DNA of 64,000 bases from the NCBI RefSeq assembly GCF_021044755.1, contig NZ_JAJNOR010000004.1, positions 310,001-374,000 of the forward strand, written 5' to 3'. The stretch's first letter is position 1, and each line of letters begins with the position of its first letter. The DNA is from Lientehia hominis. GTDB lineage: Bacteria; Bacillota; Clostridia; Lachnospirales; Lachnospiraceae. Below the pieces are notes generated by a model. It ran no database searches. It saw nothing but the letters and a program-made list of their open reading frames with translations, and was not told the origin of the DNA. Made by a program: the position numbers and the translations under genes. This document shows, in pieces, positions 57,881 through 64,000 of the stretch.

Positions 57881-59179
57881 TCACGGTTCTACGATTACGC
57901 CCTGAGTATATTCGTTTTTCGTCCGATAACCGAATTTATGATATACTACGGATTGATACAGATTGGAGGCGAAGACCTCCTGGTTCAGCATATCGAAGCC
58001 TATGGGCGCCAGCCGGTTTTCCGCGTCAGCCATTTTGGTAAGGAGCGGGATAGAGCCGTTCTTTTTTATACCCTTCAGCAAAGGGCCGGAAGACTTTTTG
58101 AAGCCCAGGACTCTGGCATAGGGAACAAAGTCGTTGCTTTTATACCGGGCGATATCATCCACCCGGATATCCAGCAGAATATGCAGCAAAGCACGGCTGA
58201 TCCTCGTCCTGGTGTATTGCTTGCATTTCACCGAATCAATAAAATCCGAGAATGTGGAAACATCGGTCAGACAGTTTTTGATCCGGTTTTCCAGCTCAGG
58301 GGAAAGATCGGAATAGTCTGTTAAATCCGCATTCCGTGCGGAAAGAAGTTTATATAAGAGAACAGAAGAAAAATCATCCACAAAGATCGGCAGACGCTTA
58401 TTAAAGTTTTCTGCAATCAGGCAGTAGGCTTCTTCCGGCACATAAGAACGGACTGTTTTCATGGTTTGCGACATAGGTCCGGAAGCCAGACCGGTGATTC
58501 TTGAATGAAAGACATGACGGATGGCAGAAGAAGAACAAAACGGGGCAGAAAGAGCTTTAGAAAGATAATCCGAAGTCCGCAGGATAGTGGCGGGCTTGAT
58601 GGAAGAACGCCTTCTGTACAGAGCTTTTAAGTATTCAATGCCCAGAATGTTGTTGGGCGTGGAAAGAAGTGCGTTTACCTGATCCGTAAGACGGTCCTCA
58701 GGAGCAGACGGCAGCGCATTTAGGGAAAGATAAGAGAGAAGCGCCTGATTTCTGGCGGCCGGATAGCTGAGTCCCCTTTTCAGCAGATCTTTGATGAGCT
58801 GAGAAAATTCCTTCGGTTCATCGGACAGGATGGACGCGACAGATGACATCAGGGCCAGATCGCCGCTTTCGCTTCCAAAACAGAGTGAATCGACAATTCC
58901 CAGCTTATCCAGGATGGAGACCGCGCCCGCGGCAAAATATTCGGCGCTTCCTATGGCGAAAGGCACCGGCAGTTCAAGAATCAGATCTGCTCCGGACCGC
59001 AGTGCGATATGAGTCCTTAAATACTTGTCCATACAGGCCGGTTCACCGCGCTGAACATAATTTCCGCTCATGACTGCAATGCAGTAATCGGCGCCGGTGA
59101 CCTTTTTTGCCTGCTGGATATGATAGCTGTGTCCGTTGTGGAACGGATTGTATTCTGTGATCAGACCGACAACCCTCAT
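57881..59179 (-). CDS. tmcAL: tRNA(Met) cytidine acetate ligase TmcAL (YlbM)
   Basis: TmcAL makes N4-acetylcytidine at the wobble base of elongator tRNA-Met from acetate and ATP. The 432-residue protein has the nucleotidyltransferase motif EYNPFHNGH (residues 9-17), SGNYVQRGEPA, LELPVPFAIGSAEYFA and FGSESGD. Length is usual. It is monocistronic on the minus strand and diverges from pta, which makes acetyl-phosphate. Confidence 0.95.
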   Translation of the reverse strand: MRVVGLITEYNPFHNGHSYHIQQAKKVTGADYCIAVMSGNYVQRGEPACMDKYLRTHIALRSGADLILELPVPFAIGSAEYFAAGAVSILDKLGIVDSLCFGSESGDLALMSSVASILSDEPKEFSQLIKDLLKRGLSYPAARNQALLSYLSLNALPSAPEDRLTDQVNALLSTPNNILGIEYLKALYRRRSSIKPATILRTSDYLSKALSAPFCSSSAIRHVFHSRITGLASGPMSQTMKTVRSYVPEEAYCLIAENFNKRLPIFVDDFSSVLLYKLLSARNADLTDYSDLSPELENRIKNCLTDVSTFSDFIDSVKCKQYTRTRISRALLHILLDIRVDDIARYKSNDFVPYARVLGFKKSSGPLLKGIKKNGSIPLLTKMADAENRLAPIGFDMLNQEVFASNLYQSVVYHKFGYRTKNEYTQGVIVEP

Positions 59180-59306
59180 AAGCCCACACTCCTTTCTTCT
59201 GTATTTAATTTTATTTTAAAACAGAAGGGGAAAAAAGACAAGATGCAATTGTCTGTAAATGTGCCGATAAAGAGTGGAATGTGTGAAATAAAGTACAGAA
59301 ATTCCC

Positions 59307-59335
59307 TTGTGAAGTGAATCCATATGCGTTATAAT
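59307..59335 (+). promoter_or_regulatory. Promoter of pta
   Basis: TTGTGA (59307-59312), 17-bp spacer and TATAAT (59330-59335), about 50 bp before the start codon. Confidence 0.72.
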
Positions 59336-59383
59336 ATGATATTAGATTAGAATTTAACGAACCACGAAAGGAGCCTTATCATC

Positions 59384-60379
59384 ATGGCGTTTATTGACAC
59401 GGTTAAAGCGAAAGCAAAAAGCAACAAAAAGACGATCATTCTGCCCGAATCCATGGACAGAAGAACCTTTGAGGCGGCAGCTCAGATTCTGGAGGAGGAT
59501 TTTGCGGACCTCATCATCATCGGTACTCCCGAGGAGATAGCAGAAAACAGCAAAGGACTGGATATCTCCAAGGCGACCATCATCGATCCTCATACATACG
59601 AGAAGACTCAGGAGTATATAGACCTGTTTGTCGAACTCCGGAAAGCAAAGGGCATGACTCCGGAGAAGGCGAAGGAGACCATTTTCAATGATTATGCTTA
59701 CTACGGATGCCTGATGATCAAGTCCGGACATGCAGACGGCATGGTATCCGGCGCCTGCCATTCCACGGCAAACACCCTTCGTCCCTGTCTGCAGATCGTA
59801 AAAACTAAGCCCGGTACAAAGCTGGTATCCGCATTTTTCCTGATGGTAGTTCCGGACTGCGAGCTCGGCGAGGAAGGTACGTTTGTATTCTCTGACTGCG
59901 GCCTGAACCAGAATCCGAATCCGGAGGAGCTGGCTGCTATCGCAGGCTCTTCAGCAGAGTCCTTCCGTCTTCTGGTAGGCAAAGAGCCGAAGGTCGCGAT
60001 GCTTTCCCATTCTACCATGGGCAGTGCAAAACACGCAGATGTGGATAAGGTAGTGGAGGCTACAAAGATCGCGAAGGAAACATATCCGGATCTCAAGCTG
60101 GACGGCGAGATGCAGCTGGACGCGGCGATCGTTCCCAGCGTAGGCGCTTCCAAGGCTCCCGGCAGTGAAGTGGCGGGACAGGCCAATGTACTGATCTTCC
60201 CTGACCTGGATGCGGGAAACATCGGCTATAAGCTGGTACAGAGACTCGGAAAGGCAGAAGCTTACGGTCCCATGACCCAGGGCATTGCGGCTCCGGTAAA
60301 CGATCTTTCCAGAGGCTGCAGCGCTTCTGATATCGTAGGCGTGGTTGCCATTACCGCGGTACAGGCCCAGGCCCAGTAA
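59384..60379 (+). CDS. pta: Phosphate acetyltransferase
   Basis: Pta interconverts acetyl-CoA and acetyl-phosphate, the first half of the ATP-yielding acetate pathway. The 331-residue short form has IILPESMDRRTFEAA, SAFFLMVVPDCELGEEGTFVFSD (two adjoining blocks), MLSHSTMGSAKH and the C-terminal SDIVGVVAITAVQAQ. Codon use is biased as in highly expressed genes. AcetATE kinase (ackA), the normal next gene, is absent: the next gene is yceD behind its own consensus promoter. Confidence 0.97.
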   Translation: MAFIDTVKAKAKSNKKTIILPESMDRRTFEAAAQILEEDFADLIIIGTPEEIAENSKGLDISKATIIDPHTYEKTQEYIDLFVELRKAKGMTPEKAKETIFNDYAYYGCLMIKSGHADGMVSGACHSTANTLRPCLQIVKTKPGTKLVSAFFLMVVPDCELGEEGTFVFSDCGLNQNPNPEELAAIAGSSAESFRLLVGKEPKVAMLSHSTMGSAKHADVDKVVEATKIAKETYPDLKLDGEMQLDAAIVPSVGASKAPGSEVAGQANVLIFPDLDAGNIGYKLVQRLGKAEAYGPMTQGIAAPVNDLSRGCSASDIVGVVAITAVQAQAQ

Positions 60380-60417
60380 AAAGAACCTTTGATCGTTGGC
60401 AATCTGCGCGATAATTG

Positions 60418-60446
60418 TTGACAAATTGAATGCACCTATGTATAAT
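60418..60446 (+). promoter_or_regulatory. Consensus promoter of yceD-rpmF
   Basis: TTGACA (60418-60423) and TATAAT (60441-60446), both exact, with a 17-bp spacer, 28 bp before yceD. Confidence 0.92.
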
Positions 60447-60473
60447 AGTACAGGTGTGTATTAGGAGAATACT

Positions 60474-60995
60474 ATGCACATTCATTTATCAGACTCCCTG
60501 ACCCATGAACAGGAGACAAAAGATTACACGGCAGAGCTGGAATTTGACGTGTTTGAGAACGGGGTAGCCGACTATCCGGTCATAGATAAGAAGCCTGTGA
60601 AGCTGCGGGTGACCAATACCGGAGATAAAAAGCTGCTCATTGAGGCAGATGTGTCGTTTGCTCTCGTGATGCCTTGTGACCGTTGTCTGGAAGCTGTGAC
60701 CGTTCCTTTTTCTTTCCCGATCAGCCGTTTGGCCGATTTTCGTGAAGGAAAAGAGGAATCAGAGGAGCCGGAGGAGCAACCGTATATCGAAGGATATACC
60801 CTGGATGTGGATGTGTTGGTACGCGATGAGCTGTTCGTGCATATGCCTATGAAAGTTCTGTGCAGGGAAGACTGCAAAGGAATCTGTAATAGATGTGGTG
60901 CAAATCTCAATCATGGGGTTTGCGGCTGCGAGGTCACGGAACAGGACCCCAGGATGGCGGTTATCCGTGATATTTTCAGAGACGCGAATCAGTAA
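60474..60995 (+). CDS. YceD family (DUF177) protein
   Basis: A 173-residue DUF177 protein encoded directly before rpmF, its conserved place. Visible features: MPCDRCLEAVTVPF in the middle and a cysteine-rich C-terminal part (CREDCKGICNRCGANLNHGVCGC), which probably binds metal. Family members are linked to 23S rRNA accumulation and plastid ribosome assembly. RBS TAGGAG precedes the ATG. rpmF follows by 40 bp. Confidence 0.94.
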   Translation: MHIHLSDSLTHEQETKDYTAELEFDVFENGVADYPVIDKKPVKLRVTNTGDKKLLIEADVSFALVMPCDRCLEAVTVPFSFPISRLADFREGKEESEEPEEQPYIEGYTLDVDVLVRDELFVHMPMKVLCREDCKGICNRCGANLNHGVCGCEVTEQDPRMAVIRDIFRDANQ

Positions 60996-61035
60996 TGCAT
61001 GAAATGAAATTTATCGGTTAAGGAGGTGTGTGACC

Positions 61036-61215
61036 ATGTCTATCTGTCCCAAAAATAAGCATTCAAAGGCGAGAAGAGACAGCCACAGGGCAAACTGGAA
61101 GATGAGCGCAGTGAATTTAGTGAAGTGCAGCAAATGCGGTGCTTTGACGATGCCTCATAGAGTTTGCAAGGCTTGCGGCTGCTATAATAAGAAAGAAATC
61201 ATCAACGTAGATTGA
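61036..61215 (+). CDS. rpmF: 50S ribosomal protein L32
   Basis: A 59-residue L32 with KHSKARRDSHRANWK and two zinc-ligand pairs CSKCG and CKACGCY, so it is the zinc-binding form. ATG 61036 lies 9 nt after AGGAGG; the GTG at 61030 is too close. Confidence 0.97.
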   Translation: MSICPKNKHSKARRDSHRANWKMSAVNLVKCSKCGALTMPHRVCKACGCYNKKEIINVD

Positions 61216-61228
61216 TGGATTGGCTTGA

Positions 61229-61262
61229 GACGGGCTTTCCTGAAAGGAAGCCCGTCTTTTTC
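61229..61262 (+). terminator. Terminator after rpmF
   Basis: GACGGGCTT-CC (61229-61240) pairs with GG-AAGCCCGTC (61246-61256), followed by TTTTTC. Confidence 0.85.
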
Positions 61263-61295
61263 ATTATGCTCAAATATAGAAAATTGGAAAAATCA

Positions 61296-61324
61296 TTGAT
61301 TTATAGATTGATATTGTGTATATT
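61296..61324 (+). promoter_or_regulatory. Promoter of plsX-acpP
   Basis: TTGATT (61296-61301), 17-bp spacer and TATATT (61319-61324). A leader of about 110 nt follows, with a small inverted repeat ATATTA/TAATAT near 61409-61429. Confidence 0.6.
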
Positions 61325-61440
61325 ATTTCTTAGAATCCTTCGGACATGGCATGGCACTTTCGAAAGTTGCGGCCGCTTCTCTCTGCATAGGAGAAAGGTA
61401 CCGGAAGATATTAGGTTCTTCGTAATATGGAGGAAAGAAG

Positions 61441-62460
61441 ATGCAGGAAACAGTTAGAGTTGCGCTGGACGCCATGGGCGGCGACAATGCTCCCGGTGAG
61501 ATGGTAAAAGGCGCAGTGGATGCGGTGAATGCGAAAGAAAATATCCAGGTCATCCTGGTGGGAAAAGAAGAAGCGATAAAAGCGGAGCTTTCTAAGCACA
61601 CCTATCCAAAGGACAGAATTGAGATCCGCAGCGCATCGGAGGTGATCACCACAGAGGAAGCGCCGGTCACGGCCATCAGAAGAAAAAAGGACTCTTCTAT
61701 CGTAGTGGCTCAGACCATGGTGAAGAAGGGAGAGGCCGATGCCTTTGTTTCTGCCGGAAGCACTGGGGCCATTTTAGTGGGAGGCCAGCTGGTGGTAGGC
61801 AGAATCCGGGGAGTGGAAAGGCCGCCTCTGGCGACACTGATCCCCACAACAAAGGGCGTGTCCCTTCTGGTGGACAGCGGAGCGAATGTGGACGCCCGTG
61901 CCAGTCATCTGGTACAGTTTGCGAAAATGGGTTCTATTTATATGGAGCATGTCATAGGCATTAAAAAACCAAGGGTCGCCATAGTCAATGTGGGAGTGGA
62001 GGAAGAAAAAGGAAATGCTTTGGTTAAGGAGACATTTCCGCTTCTCAAGGAATGTGGCGATATCTGCTTCACAGGAAGCATAGAGGCGAGAGAGATACCT
62101 CACGGCGGCGCGGACGTGATCGTGGCAGAGGGCTTCTCCGGCAATGTGATCTTGAAGCTGTATGAGGGGCTTGGATCTGCCCTCATCGGAGAAATAAAGA
62201 AGGGTATGATGTCTACCTTCCGTTCTAAAATGGGAGCTCTTTTGGTGAAGCCAGCTCTAAAGGAAACACTTAAGACCTTTGATGCCACAGAGTACGGCGG
62301 AGCGCCGATGCTGGGGCTTAACGGATTGGTAGTGAAAACTCATGGGAACGCCGGCGCGAAAGAAGTGAGGAACACGATCTTCCAGTGTGTGACGTTTAAA
62401 GAGCAGAAAATTAATGAGAAAATGAAAGCGTGTTTTATAAAAAAAGAGGAGAATGAATAG
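61441..62460 (+). CDS. plsX: Phosphate acyltransferase PlsX
   Basis: PlsX makes acyl-phosphate from acyl-ACP at the start of phospholipid synthesis. The 339-residue protein has VALDAMGGDNAPGEMVKGAV, SAGSTGAILVGG, RPPLATLIPT, DSGANVDA, EEKGNALVKE and EGFSGNVILK. The next gene encodes its substrate carrier, acyl carrier protein. GGAGGAAAGAAG precedes the ATG. Confidence 0.97.
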   Translation: MQETVRVALDAMGGDNAPGEMVKGAVDAVNAKENIQVILVGKEEAIKAELSKHTYPKDRIEIRSASEVITTEEAPVTAIRRKKDSSIVVAQTMVKKGEADAFVSAGSTGAILVGGQLVVGRIRGVERPPLATLIPTTKGVSLLVDSGANVDARASHLVQFAKMGSIYMEHVIGIKKPRVAIVNVGVEEEKGNALVKETFPLLKECGDICFTGSIEAREIPHGGADVIVAEGFSGNVILKLYEGLGSALIGEIKKGMMSTFRSKMGALLVKPALKETLKTFDATEYGGAPMLGLNGLVVKTHGNAGAKEVRNTIFQCVTFKEQKINEKMKACFIKKEENE

Positions 62461-62476
62461 GAAAGGGTGAATTTCT

Positions 62477-62707
62477 ATGGAATTTGAAAAACTACAGGGG
62501 ATTATTGCAGAGGTATTGAATGTAGAGACAGATGAGATAACGATGGACACTACGTTTGTGGACGATCTGGGAGCGGATTCGCTGGATATATTCCAGATCA
62601 TCATGGGGATCGAGGAAGAGTTTGATATCGAGATTCCCAACGAAGCGGCGGAGCAGATCGTCACGGTGGGAGACGCGGTGGAGCAGATCAAGAGCGCATG
62701 CAATTAA
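62477..62707 (+). CDS. acpP: Acyl carrier protein
   Basis: A 76-residue ACP with the phosphopantetheine serine in DDLGADSLD (about residue 37) and the IEEEFDIEIPNE helix. It carries growing acyl chains for fatty acid synthesis and feeds PlsX. It lies 16 bp after plsX. Confidence 0.97.
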   Translation: MEFEKLQGIIAEVLNVETDEITMDTTFVDDLGADSLDIFQIIMGIEEEFDIEIPNEAAEQIVTVGDAVEQIKSACN

Positions 62708-62720
62708 ATAACGGATTCGG

Positions 62721-62758
62721 AAAAAGCCCTGGCCGGATTTCGGATGGGGCTTTGCTTT
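62721..62758 (+). terminator. Weak terminator between acpP and rnc
   Basis: AAAGCCC (62723-62729) pairs with GGGCTTT (62747-62753) with a 17-nt loop; followed by GCTTTT. rnc probably relies partly on read-through. Confidence 0.55.
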
Positions 62759-62783
62759 TAGGAATAAGTAAGGGGAAAGAAAC

Positions 62784-63482
62784 ATGAATCAGGAATTTGA
62801 AAAATTAAAAATGCTGGAAGATACAGTCGGCTATGTGTTCTGTGACAAGGCGCTTTTATACCATGCCATGGTACACAGCTCCTATACCAATGAGCACCGA
62901 ATGAAGCGTTCTGAGAATAATGAGCGTCTGGAGTTTCTGGGGGATGCGGTCCTTGAGCTGTCCAGCAGTGATTATCTATACCGGGAATTCCCGGACAAGC
63001 CCGAGGGGGAGATGACCAAGCTGCGCGCCAGTGTCGTATGCGAACCCACTCTGGCATACTGTGCGAGAACGATCGAACTGGGACAGTATCTGTTTCTGGG
63101 AAAAGGAGAGGACGCTGAGGGAGGAAGGCAGAGAGATTCGATTCTTTCGGACGCTTTGGAAGCGCTGATCGGCGCAATCTATCTCGACGGTGGTTTTGCT
63201 AATGCAAAGGAGTTTATCTTTCGTTTTATCATGAATGATTTGGAGCATAAGAAGCTTTTTTACGATAGCAAGACTATCCTGCAGGAAATGGTACAGAGCC
63301 GGTATGAGGGAGGCCTGTCTTACGAGCTTCTTGAAGAGAAAGGACCCGACCACTGCAAGGTGTTCCGTGTTCAGGCGGTGATTGCCGGAAATGCGGCCGG
63401 AGAAGGAGAAGGACGGACGAAAAAGGCGGCGGAACAGATGGCGGCGTATAAGACCATCCTGATGCTGAGGGAAAAGGAATAA
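62784..63482 (+). CDS. rnc: Ribonuclease III
   Basis: RNase III cuts double-stranded RNA, including rRNA precursors. The 232-residue protein has the catalytic signature NERLEFLGDAVLEL (about residues 46-59), the second acidic site SDALEALIGAIYLDGG and a C-terminal double-stranded RNA-binding domain (residues about 160-230). It lies just before smc, the common order acpP-rnc-smc. Confidence 0.97.
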   Translation: MNQEFEKLKMLEDTVGYVFCDKALLYHAMVHSSYTNEHRMKRSENNERLEFLGDAVLELSSSDYLYREFPDKPEGEMTKLRASVVCEPTLAYCARTIELGQYLFLGKGEDAEGGRQRDSILSDALEALIGAIYLDGGFANAKEFIFRFIMNDLEHKKLFYDSKTILQEMVQSRYEGGLSYELLEEKGPDHCKVFRVQAVIAGNAAGEGEGRTKKAAEQMAAYKTILMLREKE

Positions 63483-63489
63483 GAACTTA

Positions 63490-64000
63490 TGTTTCTAAAG
63501 AGTATTGAGGTGCAGGGATTTAAATCCTTTGCCAATAAAATCCTATTTGAATTTAATGACGGCATCACCGGAATCGTGGGGCCGAATGGAAGCGGAAAGA
63601 GCAACGTGGCCGACGCAGTCCGCTGGGTGCTGGGTGAACAGAGCGCGAAGCAGCTCAGAGGAGCCAGCATGCAGGACGTTATATTTTCCGGAACGCAAAA
63701 TCGAAAGCCCCAGGGTTATGCTTATGTGGCGATCACCCTCGACAATTCCGACCATTCCCTTCCCATAGACTACGATGAAGTCACCGTATCCAGACGGGTT
63801 TACCGTTCCGGAGAAAGTGAATATCTGCTTAATGGAGCGGCGTGCCGTCTGCGGGATATCAATGAGATGTTTTATGATACCGGCATTGGGAAAGAAGGCT
63901 ATTCTATCATCGGACAAGGGCAGATTGATAAAATTTTGAGCGGAAAGCCCGAAGATCGGAGGGAGCTTTTTGACGAAGCAGCCGGAATTGTAAAATTTAA
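63490..64000 (+). CDS. smc: Chromosome segregation ATPase SMC (N-terminal part, cut by window edge)
   Basis: The first 170 codons of SMC, a chromosome-organising ATPase. The N-terminal head is visible: MFLKSIEVQGFKSFA, Walker A GPNGSGKSN (about residues 32-40), LRGASMQDVIFSGT and the Q-loop GQGQIDKIL. It continues past the window. It starts 7 nt after rnc and is probably co-transcribed with it. Confidence 0.97.

Overview
The window looks like chromosomal DNA of an anaerobic, endospore-forming member of the Clostridia, most likely Lachnospiraceae. Reasons: a complete spoIIIAA-AH operon, spoIVB next to spo0A, a tyrosine-cleaving radical-SAM ThiH, pta, and the order asp23-like/nusB/xseAB/ispA/dxs/tlyA/nadK/argR/recN/spoIVB/spo0A typical of that group. 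Coding is dense, with many 4-nt overlaps, strong AGGAGG ribosome-binding sites and frequent GTG/TTG starts.

Layout. 0.3-6.3 kb: a small membrane-anchored unknown protein, then spoIIIAA-AH, the mother-cell-to-forespore channel. 6.4-17.8 kb: Asp23-like protein, NusB, exonuclease VII, isoprenoid genes (ispA, dxs), TlyA, NadK, ArgR, RecN, SpoIVB protease and Spo0A, the last behind a cluster of Spo0A boxes. 17.9-24.3 kb: glycogen synthase plus an HD-domain protein, a CarD-type regulator, and thiSFGHE with an unusual leader. 24.4-27.2 kb: an XRE regulator, a BlaI/BlaR1-type pair with a non-beta-lactam-like sensor, and a small protein resembling only the DNA-binding half of Spo0A. 27.4-36.6 kb: the ylxM-ffh-rpsP-khpA-rimM-trmD-rplS run, two type I signal peptidases around rbgA, rnhB, yraN, pgeF and yaaA. 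36.7-39.6 kb (minus strand): cstA and small conserved genes. 39.8 kb: tRNA-Leu(CAA).

40-50.5 kb is an all-minus-strand accessory region downstream of the tRNA gene: a TetR-controlled heterodimeric ABC exporter, a WYL regulator whose C-terminus looks cut short, an 819-residue STAND NTPase with an N-terminal PD-(D/E)xK nuclease domain (candidate anti-phage effector), a DUF3892 protein, TrmO, a MerR/GyrI-like regulator and a second Spo0A-C-like protein with an exact Spo0A box upstream.

50.7-64 kb returns to core genes: zinc-finger membrane protein, polA, coaE, an MBL hydrolase, the UPF0237/UPF0210 pair, an SDR enzyme, tmcAL, pta (without ackA), yceD-rpmF-plsX-acpP-rnc and the start of smc.

The most interesting items are the STAND-nuclease/WYL pair, the two stand-alone Spo0A-C-like proteins in one window with spo0A itself, the promoter-plus-terminator leader before the thiamine operon in place of a recognisable TPP riboswitch, and the BlaR1-like sensor with its cluster of inverted repeats. 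No CRISPR array, rRNA or intact insertion sequence was seen.
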